Translations under genes and position numbers: made by a program
Assembly (NCBI RefSeq): GCF_016401385.1
Contig: NZ_JAEACF010000006.1
Span: forward strand, 1-57,847
Reading direction: 5' to 3'
Length of the DNA stretch: 57,847 bases
Origin: Fictibacillus halophilus
GTDB lineage: Bacteria > Bacillota > Bacilli > Bacillales > Fictibacillaceae
Notes under the pieces: generated by a model
What the model was told of the DNA's origin: nothing
Database searches by the model: none
What the model saw: only the letters and a program-made list of their open reading frames with translations
Shown here: positions 1 to 10,037 of the stretch, one piece after another
How positions within the stretch are numbered: position 1 is the stretch's first letter
How the letters are laid out: each line of letters starts with the position of its first letter

Positions 1-201
<201 letters not shown>

Positions 202-270
202 AGTGTTTGTCTTGCTCGATTTTATTACTGACGGAATTAATTCTTAATTCCTTACCTATTTCTTTTGTTC

Positions 271-287
271 AGTTTTCAAAGAACTTT
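271..287 (-). promoter_or_regulatory. rRNA leader boxA-like antitermination element
   Basis: On the minus strand the leader reads GTTCTTTGAAAACTGAAC, the typical Bacillus rrn leader motif that includes the NusB/NusE-binding boxA core (TTCTTTGAAAAC). It lies between the promoter at 329-358 and the 16S 5' end, as expected for an rRNA antitermination site. Confidence 0.7.
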
Positions 288-328
288 TTGTTTCGTTTTT
301 GTTAGTCGCTCGTTTTGGCGACTTTATT

Positions 329-358
329 AGATTACCATGTCGCAACCCTCGTTGTCAA
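329..358 (-). promoter_or_regulatory. rrn promoter P2 (sigma-A)
   Basis: Minus strand -35 TTGACA (353-358) and -10 TAATCT (329-334) with an 18-bp spacer, about 130 bp upstream of the 16S 5' end. This is the proximal promoter of the left rRNA operon. The 85-codon plus-strand reading frame across this stretch is not credible. Confidence 0.8.
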
Positions 359-431
359 CAGCTTTTTTCAAAAACTTTTAATCGTTTATGTAATGCTCAT
401 CAACATGTCAGTATTCCTTGCGACGAAGAAT

Positions 432-460
432 AATATACCATCATTTTCGCTCTTGTACAA
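432..460 (-). promoter_or_regulatory. rrn promoter P1 (sigma-A), probable
   Basis: Minus strand -35 TTGTAC (455-460) and -10 TATATT (432-437), spacer 17 bp, about 100 bp upstream of the consensus P2. Tandem promoters are the rule for Bacillus rRNA operons. The -35 is weaker than that of P2. Confidence 0.55.
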
Positions 461-638
461 TAGTTTTTACGAAAAAAAGATAACTTTTATTAAGTTCTTT
501 TCAAGGGTTTGCAACACATACAAAATACAGCGCTCGAATCACTTTTTTATACAAGATATAGTAAGATCATAATCTTGAACAACACCTTAATTATGATACT
601 CGTTTTACAAATTCCTATACTTACTTCCTCATAAAATC

Positions 639-665
639 AAAAAGCCAGCAAGAAGCTGGCTTTTT
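639..665 (-). terminator. lysS terminator
   Basis: Perfect 11-bp stem (left arm 639-649, right arm 655-665) with a U-run on the minus strand, 8 bp after the lysS stop. It closes the folate/lysS transcription unit ahead of the rRNA promoters. The same palindrome would also end plus-strand transcripts. Confidence 0.9.
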
Positions 666-672
666 GTCTTGA

Positions 673-2597
<1,925 letters not shown>

Positions 2598-2665
2598 AAG
2601 CTATTCCTCCTCCATTATAATAAAGAAAAACACCGGATGCTGAATCTGCTGTCTTTAAGCAAACA

Positions 2666-2693
2666 ACAGCCAGTCATCTGATGATCTGGCTGT
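2666..2693 (-). terminator. Weak terminator-like hairpin after dusB
   Basis: An 8-bp stem (ACAGCCAG with CTGGCTGT) lies just downstream of dusB on the minus strand. It is followed only by TGTTTGCTT, so termination would be partial. Read-through could feed the GreA-like gene and lysS. Confidence 0.4.
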
Positions 2694-2705
2694 ATGTTGC
2701 TAGTG

Positions 2706-3704
2706 TTAGCTGATTTTTTGTACTTCTTCTAATTGATCTACATAATCAAACAATAGTTTACTCATCTCTTCACGAGTAGTCATCTGGTTGATCGCGTTTC
2801 GAACAGAACCCGTTTGAGGCAAGCCTTTAAGATACCATGCTGTATGCTTTCTCATCTCTCTTGCAGCAACATCTTCACCTTTAAGGTCGATCAAACGATC
2901 CATATGAAGCATGCAGATGTTCATCTTTTCACGCGCAGTAGGTTCAGGCGCGATTATTCCGTTCTGTAGATATTGAACGGTTCGATAAAGCATCCATGGG
3001 TTACCGAGTGCAGCTCTTCCGATCATAACCCCGTCTACCCCATATTGATCCATACGGTCTTTCGCTTCTTGAGGAGAAGAGATATCACCGTTACCGATTA
3101 CCGGAATAGATACGTTCTTCTTCACTTCACCGATGATGTCCCAATCTGCTACTCCTTCATACATTTGAACACGCGTACGGCCGTGTACAGCAACAGCAGC
3201 TCCTCCTGCACGTTCAACCGCCTGAGCATTCTTAACAGCATAGATATGATCTTCATCCCAACCGATACGCATTTTTACAGTTACGGGTTTCTGAACTGCA
3301 TCGACCGTAGCCGCTACCATCTCATAAATCTTGTCAGGATCGAGCAGCCACTTTGCTCCTGCATCACATTTTGTGATTTTAGGAACCGGGCAACCCATGT
3401 TGATATCAATAATGTCTGCGTTCGTATTTTTATCTACGTATTTAGCAGCAGCCACTAGAGATTCACGTTCTCCTCCAAAGATCTGCAGGCTAAGTGGTTT
3501 TTCGCGTTCATCTACATAAAGCATCTTTAAAGATCTTTCGTTCTCATGCAGAATCCCTTTGTCACTCACCATTTCTGCACAGACGAGCCCGGCTCCGAAC
3601 TCTTTTGCGATCAATCGGAAAGCAGGGTTGCACACACCAGCCATTGGTGCTAGAACTACCGGATTCTTCAAAGTAATATCACCTATTTTCAAGTTAAATA
3701 TCAC
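2706..3704 (-). CDS. dusB: tRNA-dihydrouridine synthase B
   Basis: FMN-dependent reductase that makes dihydrouridine in tRNA using NADPH. The 332-residue TIM barrel shows the family pattern in order: LAPMAGVCNPAFR at about 18, the catalytic cysteine in NMGCPVPK near 103, VKMRIGWD, VHGRTRVQMYEG, the phosphate-binding GNGDI, and GVMIGRAALGNPW. Length is standard. It lies 35 bp after the small HTH gene at the end of the folate operon, the position of yacF in B. subtilis. The HTH and dusB pair resembles the enteric dusB-fis neighbourhood only by analogy. Confidence 0.97.
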   Translation of the reverse strand: MIFNLKIGDITLKNPVVLAPMAGVCNPAFRLIAKEFGAGLVCAEMVSDKGILHENERSLKMLYVDEREKPLSLQIFGGERESLVAAAKYVDKNTNADIIDINMGCPVPKITKCDAGAKWLLDPDKIYEMVAATVDAVQKPVTVKMRIGWDEDHIYAVKNAQAVERAGGAAVAVHGRTRVQMYEGVADWDIIGEVKKNVSIPVIGNGDISSPQEAKDRMDQYGVDGVMIGRAALGNPWMLYRTVQYLQNGIIAPEPTAREKMNICMLHMDRLIDLKGEDVAAREMRKHTAWYLKGLPQTGSVRNAINQMTTREEMSKLLFDYVDQLEEVQKIS

Positions 3705-3739
3705 CTCGTTCCTCTTACTGTCTTTATATATTGATTTAC

Positions 3740-3937
3740 TTATTGTAGTTCTTCTACGTTAATGCTGAATTGATCTGCAATTTTGTGTAGCAGATCTCCT
3801 TTGGGCTTTCGGCTGCCCCTTTCCACCTCACCAAGAACCGAAACTGAGATTCCGATATCTTTAGCAAGCTGTTCTTGGGTATAACCTTTTAACTTTCTGA
3901 ACGCACGGATGCGTCTTCCCAGTCGGTCTTCTTCCAT
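3740..3937 (-). CDS. yazB: Small XRE-family HTH protein (YazB-like)
   Basis: 65 residues, almost entirely one Cro/C1-type helix-turn-helix (GYTQEQLAKDIGISVSVLGE, about 20-39) with no effector domain. Its start overlaps the 3' end of folK by 49 bp, so it is translated from the folate operon mRNA. Position and size match B. subtilis yazB, whose target is unknown to me. A DNA-binding role is inferred from the fold only. Confidence 0.85.
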   Translation of the reverse strand: MEEDRLGRRIRAFRKLKGYTQEQLAKDIGISVSVLGEVERGSRKPKGDLLHKIADQFSINVEELQ

Positions 3938-4422
3938 ATGCGTACACCTTCTTTATCTCTTTGTTCGCAAAGGACTTGATGTAACGAAATTGATTTCTCC
4001 GGGTAACAATCATCTGGAGCAATTTCACATAGAGGTATGAGAACAAACGCCCTTTCAAGCATACGTGGATGCGGAATGGTTAACTCTTCCGTCTGTATAC
4101 TTACACTATTATACAATAAAATGTCAAGGTCTATTGTTCGCGGTCCCCATTTTTGAACCCTTTTCCGGTCTAGTTTCGTCTCTACTTCTTGCAGTTTACT
4201 CAAAAGTGCCTGTGGAGAAAGAGAGGTTTTGAGTTTTAATGCTAAATTTAAGAACAATGGCTGATCAGTGACACCTACAGGATCTGTCTCATAGATCGAA
4301 GAGACGGATTCGATACGGATGTCATCAAACTGTTCTAATAAAGAAATGGCTTGTTTAAGCAATCCTTCTCGATCTCCCATATTCGAACCAACAGATAGAT
4401 AAGCAATATGGTTACTCACCAT
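3889..4422 (-). CDS. folK: 6-hydroxymethyl-7,8-dihydropterin pyrophosphokinase
   Basis: Transfers pyrophosphate from ATP to 6-hydroxymethyldihydropterin, the step before dihydropteroate synthase. 177 residues with the HPPK signatures AYLSVGSNMGDREG at about 8-21 and GPRTIDLDILLY at about 93-104 (the two Asp residues bind magnesium). The ATG follows the folB stop codon with no gap, indicating translational coupling. Confidence 0.97.
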   Translation of the reverse strand: MVSNHIAYLSVGSNMGDREGLLKQAISLLEQFDDIRIESVSSIYETDPVGVTDQPLFLNLALKLKTSLSPQALLSKLQEVETKLDRKRVQKWGPRTIDLDILLYNSVSIQTEELTIPHPRMLERAFVLIPLCEIAPDDCYPEKSISLHQVLCEQRDKEGVRIWKKTDWEDASVRSES

Positions 4423-4785
4423 CTATACACGTCCCCTTGTGATCTCAACTGCTACCGATTCATAATGCCCAGGGATCGGAGGATCTGGTTTGATCACTTT
4501 TACCATCACTTCATCAACCAACGTAAATCTGCCTAGTATGGAGGCAGAGATCGCTTCAGCCAATGTTTCCAAAAGCTTAACGGGCTCACCTTCTACGATT
4601 TCTTTAACTGCCCCGTATACCTCACCATAGTTGACTGTATGGTCTAGTTCATCAGAAAGTCCCGCTTTGGAAAGGTCCATTGATAATACTAAGTCCACGT
4701 TAAAACGTTGTCCAAGCTTTTGCTCTTCTTTAAACACACCGTGATAGCCATAAAACTTCATACCGTTCACATACATCTTATCCAT
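4423..4785 (-). CDS. folB: Dihydroneopterin aldolase
   Basis: Converts dihydroneopterin to 6-hydroxymethyldihydropterin plus glycolaldehyde. 120 residues, the usual length, with GYHGVFKEEQKLGQRF (about 13-28; the Glu is the conserved substrate-contact region), VNYGEVYG and KPDPPIPGHYE near the end. Its start overlaps the 3' end of folP by 8 bp, and folK follows immediately, so the three are tightly coupled. Confidence 0.97.
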   Translation of the reverse strand: MDKMYVNGMKFYGYHGVFKEEQKLGQRFNVDLVLSMDLSKAGLSDELDHTVNYGEVYGAVKEIVEGEPVKLLETLAEAISASILGRFTLVDEVMVKVIKPDPPIPGHYESVAVEITRGRV

Positions 4786-5632
4786 GAGACACCGCTCCTT
4801 TTTTGAGCATGATGTCCATCATCTTCGTCATTCTGCTCATTTCTTTTACATCATGAACACGAACGATTGAGCAACCGCGTTCAATACCGAGGCAAACTGT
4901 CGCACCTGTACCTTCCATGCGCTCATCAACTGGCAGATCGAGTGCTTTTCCAATCATCGATTTACGTGAAGTTCCTAATAAGACAGGATAGCCCATCTTA
5001 ACAATTTCATTCAGTCTTCTGATCGTTTCAAGATTTTGTTCGAACGTTTTAACAAAACCAACACCCGGATCTAGGATGATGTTGTCAGGATTAACGCCTG
5101 CCTTCACAGTTATCGCGATACTATGCTCTAGATCTGCGATTACATCTGGCATGAATTCTTGGTAGTTCGTATCAAATCGGTTATGCATGAGGATGACTGG
5201 CACATTCGTCTCGGCCATCACCCTTGGCATATCCGGATCAAATTTGGCTCCCCATACGTCGTTGATGATATGAGCACCAGCTTTTATTGCTTGATAGGCA
5301 GTCTCTGCTTTATACGTATCAATCGATAAGGGAACGTTTACTTCTTTTCTTAATGCTTCTATAACAGGAATTACACGTTCCAGCTCTTGTTCGAGCGGCA
5401 CTTTCTCTGCACCTGGCCTAGTCGATTCACCGCCGATATCAATCATATCAGCGCCATCTTCCACCATCTGCTTCGCGTGAAGGATCGCCTGTTCGATTCG
5501 GTTGTAATGCCCGCCATCTGAAAACGAATCCGGAGTCACATTAAGAATACCCATCACATATGTTTTTTTTGAAAAATCAAGTACGTACTCACCGCAGTTC
5601 AGTTTTTGCTGCCTTAGCATCATTTCGTGCAT
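4778..5632 (-). CDS. folP: Dihydropteroate synthase
   Basis: Condenses p-aminobenzoate with hydroxymethyldihydropterin pyrophosphate; it is the sulfonamide target (sul in B. subtilis). 284 residues with all the pterin-binding signatures: MGILNVTPDSFSDGG near 28, DIGGESTRPGA near 65, INDVWG, LDPGVGFVKT and GTSRKSMIG. It follows pabC by 25 bp. The start at 5632 could move to an internal Met (MMLRQQK) without touching the domain. Confidence 0.97.
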   Translation of the reverse strand: MHEMMLRQQKLNCGEYVLDFSKKTYVMGILNVTPDSFSDGGHYNRIEQAILHAKQMVEDGADMIDIGGESTRPGAEKVPLEQELERVIPVIEALRKEVNVPLSIDTYKAETAYQAIKAGAHIINDVWGAKFDPDMPRVMAETNVPVILMHNRFDTNYQEFMPDVIADLEHSIAITVKAGVNPDNIILDPGVGFVKTFEQNLETIRRLNEIVKMGYPVLLGTSRKSMIGKALDLPVDERMEGTGATVCLGIERGCSIVRVHDVKEMSRMTKMMDIMLKKGAVSHG

Positions 5633-5657
5633 GGAGAATCTATCCTTTCAAAAAACA

Positions 5658-6506
5658 TCAAATACTTCTATATTGTTCCTTCGTATGTCTCATGTAGAGC
5701 TCCCTAAACTTCTGATACACTTCACCTTCAGCTCCAGAGAACATTGTGCCTTGAAAATGACTGACCGGAACGAGCTCTTGTATCGAGTTCGTAAGGAAAA
5801 CTTCAGCCGCTTCTTTTAAAGTCTCTATATTATAATTCCCCGTTTCAAGAGGAATGTTCAACTCTTTTGCTGCATGCATGACCCATTTTCGCGTGATACC
5901 CTCTAAAATCCCTGTGGAACTGTGAGGGGTATAGAGCTTTTTATCTTTGTACCAAAAGAGGTTGGATACGGTTCCCTCACTGATATAGCCTTCTTGGGTC
6001 AGGAAAATGCCTTCTTGATTCATGTTAGAAAGCTCTTTTTTTCCCAAGATGCTGTTTAAATAGTGGTGAGATTTCAGCCTCTTCTCACCTTCTGGCGTAT
6101 TGCGTCTCGTTTTTAAAAGTACTAATTCTTTTTCTGGAATAGAGCTTGTTTCCACGAGAGGTTTTGTATATAGGATGACGACTGGTTCTATATATGGCTC
6201 CGTCTGCAATCCGATGTCACCCACACCAGCTGATACGTTCAATCTAAAATAAGCGTTACTCAACTTATTTTTAGCCAGAAGCGTTCTCACCATCTCCATA
6301 ACGGTGTCTGAATCCATTTTAAGATTGATATTCAATTCGTCTAACGCTTCATGTAGCCGGGTCAAGTGCTCATCAATTAAAAAAGGAAAACCATCATAGG
6401 TTCTGAATGTTTCAAACGCCCCTAAACCATACATGAAGCCATGATCATACGGTGAGATCATAGCATCATCTTTGGAAAGCACTTTTCCGTTTAAATAGAT
6501 GTACAT
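5658..6506 (-). CDS. pabC: 4-amino-4-deoxychorismate lyase
   Basis: PLP enzyme of aminotransferase class IV that splits 4-amino-4-deoxychorismate into p-aminobenzoate and pyruvate. 282 residues. The PLP lysine lies in [10 protein letters not shown] near 145, and the fold signature continues with [14 protein letters not shown] and [10 protein letters not shown]. It overlaps the end of pabA by 16 bp. D-amino-acid and branched-chain aminotransferases share the fold, but position in a complete pab/fol operon makes the lyase assignment firm. Confidence 0.95.
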   Translation of the reverse strand: MYIYLNGKVLSKDDAMISPYDHGFMYGLGAFETFRTYDGFPFLIDEHLTRLHEALDELNINLKMDSDTVMEMVRTLLAKNKLSNAYFRLNVSAGVGDIGLQTEPYIEPVVILYTKPLVETSSIPEKELVLLKTRRNTPEGEKRLKSHHYLNSILGKKELSNMNQEGIFLTQEGYISEGTVSNLFWYKDKKLYTPHSSTGILEGITRKWVMHAAKELNIPLETGNYNIETLKEAAEVFLTNSIQELVPVSHFQGTMFSGAEGEVYQKFRELYMRHTKEQYRSI

Positions 6507-7087
6507 GGAACTTCCTTGCCTTTATAAAAATCAATAAAATTTCTAAGCAATTTCTTTCCGTCTTCCGTTAGTATGGACTCCGGATGATATTGAACGCCTT
6601 CAATTGGAAGCTCTTTATGACGAATTCCCATGATTTCTCCTTCACTTGTCCAAGAAGAAATCTCAAAGCAATCAGGCAGGGTTTCTCTTTTTACAATCAA
6701 TGAATGATAGCGTGTTGCCGGAAATTCTTGCGGAAGTCCCTTATAAACCGTCTTCCCGTCATGATGAACAGGTGACACTTTGCCATGCATCAATCGTTCT
6801 GCACGCACCACATCTCCGCCGAATACTTGCGCGATCGACTGATGACCTAAGCAAACTCCGAAAATTGGTATCTTTCCTGCAAAATACGAGATCGCTTCTA
6901 GCGAGATACCCGCTTCATTCGGAGAACATGGTCCTGGAGAAATCATTAAGAAATCTGGATTCAATTGCTCAATCTGTTCAATCGTTATCTCATCGTTACG
7001 TTTTACGACTAATTCCTCACCCATCTCACCTAAATACTGAACGAGGTTGTACGTAAAAGAATCGTAGTTATCAATCATTAAAATCAT
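6491..7087 (-). CDS. pabA: Aminodeoxychorismate/anthranilate synthase glutamine amidotransferase
   Basis: Supplies ammonia from glutamine to PabB. 198-residue class I amidotransferase with oxyanion strand [13 protein letters not shown], nucleophile Cys in [11 protein letters not shown] near 79, and the His/Glu pair in YHPES near 168. In B. subtilis the equivalent protein also serves tryptophan synthesis; whether that holds here cannot be read from the window. The ribosome-binding site consists of four GAG triplets spaced by exactly two bases. Confidence 0.96.
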   Translation of the reverse strand: MILMIDNYDSFTYNLVQYLGEMGEELVVKRNDEITIEQIEQLNPDFLMISPGPCSPNEAGISLEAISYFAGKIPIFGVCLGHQSIAQVFGGDVVRAERLMHGKVSPVHHDGKTVYKGLPQEFPATRYHSLIVKRETLPDCFEISSWTSEGEIMGIRHKELPIEGVQYHPESILTEDGKKLLRNFIDFYKGKEVPCTSI

Positions 7088-7105
7088 CTCGTCTCATCTC
7101 CTCTC
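7088..7105 (-). promoter_or_regulatory. GAG-repeat Shine-Dalgarno of pabA (possible partial TRAP site)
   Basis: Directly upstream of the pabA ATG the minus strand has GAG-AG-GAG-AT-GAG-AC-GAG, four GAG triplets with two-base spacers, which also form the ribosome-binding site. TRAP binds (G/U)AG triplets with 2-3-base spacers, and in B. subtilis it represses the amphibolic pabA gene by binding over its ribosome-binding site. Only four triplets are present where about nine are usual, so this may be just a purine-rich ribosome-binding site. Confidence 0.35.
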
Positions 7106-7115
7106 ATGTGCTGTC

Positions 7116-8546
7116 TTATACCAAAATTGACCCGAGCTCACTCTGCTCTTTGGCACGCCACAGCGCCTCTGCTTTTTTTAGACTTTCCTTGTACTCACTT
7201 TCAGGTATGGAGTCAATAACGATACCCGCACCCGCTTGAACGTGTGCAATTTCATTTTGACATACCATCGTCCGAATTGCGATATTCATTTCCGTGTCGC
7301 CGTTAAAACCAATCCATCCGATACTTCCTGTGTATACACCTCTTCGGACAGGCTCTAACTCTTCTATGATCTCCATCGTTCTTACTTTTGGAGCACCCGT
7401 GATCGTACCGCCTGGGAATGTCGCTTTGATGCAATCGAACGCATCATATTCTGGCCTTAATGTCCCTACCACATTTGAGACAATATGCATCACGTGTGAA
7501 TACCTTTCGATCACCATGAACTCATCCACATTCACGCTGCCATATACAGAAACTTTACCAAGATCGTTTCGTTCAAGATCGACGAGCATCACATGTTCCG
7601 CTCGTTCTTTTTTATTTTGGATCAGCGTGTTTGCAAGCTCGATATCTTCTTCTTCTGTTCTGCCTCGTGGTCGTGTTCCCGCGATCGGACGCGTGCTGAT
7701 CAGGTCACCTTTTTTCTTTACTAAAAGTTCAGGTGACGCACTAACAAGCTGAAAGTCTGGTGTTTCTAAGTAGCTCATATATGGAGATGGGTTGATTCTT
7801 CTTAATTCTTCATAAATGTTTAAAGGAGTTGTTCGTAGAGCCTTTGACTGACGAACTGAAAGATTTACTTGGAACACATCACCATCAGAAATATATTCTT
7901 GAATTTTTTTAACCGCCTCTACAAAAACATCCTCAGTCATTGAAACGTGTTTAAAATCTTCAATGGGATAGCTCTGAATCTCTTGATTCGTTTCTGTATC
8001 AGCAGATAGCGGCGTTTCCCACATTTCTCTATACGCGCGAAGCTTGTCTATGCTATAAGAGTCATCCTTGTTTTCAGTCAAAGTCATAATCCATAACATA
8101 CTTGTTTCATGTTCATAAACAAAGACATCTTTAAACAGCAAGAAGTATAAGTCCGGAAGACCTAGGTCATCTTCTGAAGTAACGGGCAGCTTTTCAAACT
8201 CTCGCGTCAGATCATAGCTTAAGTACCCGATCGCTCCACCCGTAAAGTCTGGCAATCCTTCTACCCGCTCCACTTCAAAATCTTTGAACCAGTTCTGAAA
8301 CTGCTCATATACAGGTCCTTTTAAAACAGTCGAGCCTTCATCTGTTTTTATTGTTAAAACATCTTGTTTTCCAGTGACTTCGGCAAACGGAGAAAGTCCG
8401 ATGATGCTATACTTTCCTGTTCTTCCACTCTCCAGCAAAACGTGGTGAGCTTCAGTTGCCGCTAATGATTTATATTTGTAAAACCACTCTTCTTTAGATA
8501 GAGGTATACATGAATGCATGACATGCCATTTTTTGTTCATCCCCAT
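7116..8546 (-). CDS. pabB: Aminodeoxychorismate synthase component I
   Basis: Aminates chorismate to 4-amino-4-deoxychorismate with PabA. 476 residues of the anthranilate-synthase fold: RPIAGTRPRGR near 285, AEHVMLVDLERNDLGKV, FPGGTITGAPKVR, YTGSIGWIGFNGD and GAGIVIDSIPESEY. The PIxGT motif has Ala where E. coli PabB has its catalytic Lys, so by that residue it looks TrpE-like; pathway context and operon still favour PabB. It is the first gene of the folate operon. GGGAGAG precedes the chosen ATG; an ATG two codons in is an alternative. Confidence 0.93.
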   Translation of the reverse strand: MGMNKKWHVMHSCIPLSKEEWFYKYKSLAATEAHHVLLESGRTGKYSIIGLSPFAEVTGKQDVLTIKTDEGSTVLKGPVYEQFQNWFKDFEVERVEGLPDFTGGAIGYLSYDLTREFEKLPVTSEDDLGLPDLYFLLFKDVFVYEHETSMLWIMTLTENKDDSYSIDKLRAYREMWETPLSADTETNQEIQSYPIEDFKHVSMTEDVFVEAVKKIQEYISDGDVFQVNLSVRQSKALRTTPLNIYEELRRINPSPYMSYLETPDFQLVSASPELLVKKKGDLISTRPIAGTRPRGRTEEEDIELANTLIQNKKERAEHVMLVDLERNDLGKVSVYGSVNVDEFMVIERYSHVMHIVSNVVGTLRPEYDAFDCIKATFPGGTITGAPKVRTMEIIEELEPVRRGVYTGSIGWIGFNGDTEMNIAIRTMVCQNEIAHVQAGAGIVIDSIPESEYKESLKKAEALWRAKEQSELGSILV

Positions 8547-8577
8547 ACGGTCACTCTCCCAAAAATCTTCTGCTTAC

Positions 8578-8610
8578 ATTGTACATGAGGTGTTTCACTT
8601 TGGCACACCT
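8578..8610 (-). promoter_or_regulatory. Probable folate-operon promoter with overlapping inverted repeat
   Basis: Minus strand -10 TACAAT (8578-8583), a 17-bp spacer and a poor -35 GTGCCA (8601-8606), about 30 bp before the pabB start. A 6-bp inverted repeat, aggtgt/acacct (8588-8593 and 8605-8610), covers the -35 and spacer and could be an operator. No regulator is identifiable. Confidence 0.4.
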
Positions 8611-8783
8611 TTCTCCCAATTTCCTGCATTTACATGGGTTTTATCTCCATCTTCGAAAGTCTTGAGGGATGATGACCTTGTGTAGTACGAAAAAAGCGAC
8701 ATTTAAGAGAGCAAGACTAACTAAAGGATTGATTTTAAGAACTTAACTGATTTTAGCTAATACGAAGTGGAGTATACACGACG

Positions 8784-8880
8784 ATAATTCAAGAAATCTC
8801 AGCTATAATTCAGGAAATTTCAGAGTTTTTCCGGCGAGTTTCGGCAATAATCTGGCGAGATTTGAACATATATCGGCGAG
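8784..8880. repeat. 21-bp-period imperfect array between pabB and cysK
   Basis: The word ATAATTCA starts at 8784, its near copy ATAATTCAG at 8805, and then (C/T)GGCGAG at 8832, 8853 and 8874. Successive copies inside each block are exactly 21 bp apart. The array fills the middle of a 400-bp non-coding spacer. No reading frame or stable hairpin accounts for it. Confidence 0.75.
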
Positions 8881-8915
8881 TTGACAATGTTCGACGATCC
8901 CAACCCGTCATATAA

Positions 8916-8941
8916 CAAAAAAAGCCCCCCGAAAGGGAGCT
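8916..8941 (-). terminator. cysK terminator
   Basis: GC-rich stem (AGCTCCC with GGGGGCT) followed by seven T on the minus strand, ten bases after the cysK stop. Confidence 0.9.
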
Positions 8942-8951
8942 CGCTAAAGAA

Positions 8952-9878
8952 TTAATCTTCAAATTGGTACAGTGGAGTACTTAAGTAACGTTCCCCGTTA
9001 CTTGGAATGATGGCTAAAACTTTTTTACCTTTGCCAAGCTTCTTAGCAACTTTTAATGCTGCTGATATGGCTGCACCAGAAGAAATACCGCCTAAAAGCC
9101 CTTCCTCACGTGCGGCTTTTCTTGCCCATTCGAAGGCTTCATCGTTTGAGATGGTCAACACTTCTTCGTAGATGTCTGTTTTTAAGATATCGGGAACAAA
9201 ACCTGCCCCGATTCCTTGTATCTTGTGCGGTCCTGGCTTACCGCCAGATAATACAGGAGAATCAGTCGGTTCAACCGCATAGATCTTAATATCAGGGTAT
9301 TTCTCTTTTAAAACCTGACCTGCACCTGTAATTGTTCCGCCTGTGCCGATTCCAGATACGAATGCATCTAGACCGTCTGGGAATTGTGCGACGATCTCCT
9401 GACCTGTTGTGTTTCGATGGATGGCGGGGTTCGCTTCGTTCTTAAACTGCTGTGGCATGAAGTAGCCTTTTTCTTTTGCTAGTTCTTCAGCTTTTCTGAT
9501 CGCTCCACCCATTCCTTCAGGTCCAGGTGTTAGTACAAGGTCTGCACCATAAGCTCTCAGCAGATTTCTTCTTTCTAAACTCATCGTTTCAGGCATGACA
9601 AGAACCGTTTTGTATCCTTTTGCAGCAGCAACCATAGCCAAACCAATACCCGTGTTCCCACTAGTTGGTTCAACGATCGTATCTTCTGCTTTTAATTTTC
9701 CGCTTTTCTCTGCATCTTCAATCATCGCTAATGCGATGCGATCTTTTACACTGCTTCCCGGGTTCATAAACTCTAACTTCAGGTAAACATCTGCCATATC
9801 CTCTGTTGTTATACGATTCAATTTCACTACAGGCGTTTGACCAATCAGATCTGTTATCGATTGTGCCACTCTTGCCAT
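8952..9878 (-). CDS. cysK: O-acetylserine (thiol)-lyase, cysteine synthase
   Basis: PLP enzyme making cysteine from O-acetylserine and sulfide. 308 residues: PLP lysine in [10 protein letters not shown] near 45, substrate loop [11 protein letters not shown] near 70, phosphate-binding [10 protein letters not shown] near 178, and [10 protein letters not shown]. It is a single-gene unit with its own consensus promoter and terminator. In B. subtilis yacD lies between hslO and cysK; here the two genes are adjacent. Confidence 0.97.
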   Translation of the reverse strand: MARVAQSITDLIGQTPVVKLNRITTEDMADVYLKLEFMNPGSSVKDRIALAMIEDAEKSGKLKAEDTIVEPTSGNTGIGLAMVAAAKGYKTVLVMPETMSLERRNLLRAYGADLVLTPGPEGMGGAIRKAEELAKEKGYFMPQQFKNEANPAIHRNTTGQEIVAQFPDGLDAFVSGIGTGGTITGAGQVLKEKYPDIKIYAVEPTDSPVLSGGKPGPHKIQGIGAGFVPDILKTDIYEEVLTISNDEAFEWARKAAREEGLLGGISSGAAISAALKVAKKLGKGKKVLAIIPSNGERYLSTPLYQFED

Positions 9879-9898
9879 TTGCCATCACTCCTAAAACC

Positions 9899-9947
9899 GA
9901 GTATTTTTATTGGATTAATTGTAGCAACCCTGGAAATACTCTGTCAA
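9899..9947 (-). promoter_or_regulatory. cysK promoter with inverted repeat
   Basis: Minus strand -35 TTGACA (9942-9947), 18-bp spacer, -10 TACAAT (9918-9923). An 8-bp perfect inverted repeat (gagtattt 9899-9906, aaatactc 9934-9941) brackets the -10, with one arm next to the -35 and the other in the leader. This fits a repressor operator. CymR controls cysK in B. subtilis, but I cannot match its consensus confidently. Confidence 0.65.
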
Positions 9948-10006
9948 TTTTATTGCATACGAAAATCATCTATTACAATGGTACGCAGTTATTTCTAATT
10001 CATGTA

Positions 10007-10037
10007 TAAAACAAAACCCGGAGAAAAGTCCGGGTTT
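10007..10037 (-). terminator. hslO terminator
   Basis: 9-bp perfect stem (aaacccgga/tccgggttt) overlapping the hslO stop codon, followed by TTTTGTTTT on the minus strand. Confidence 0.9.

Noticed and set aside
315..572. 85-codon plus-strand reading frame upstream of the 16S gene
   Set aside because: It overlaps both rRNA promoters on the other strand, has no ribosome-binding site and no recognisable composition.
8784..8880. CRISPR array
   Set aside because: Units are 21 bp in all, only partly conserved, with no constant spacer length plus repeat structure and no cas genes.
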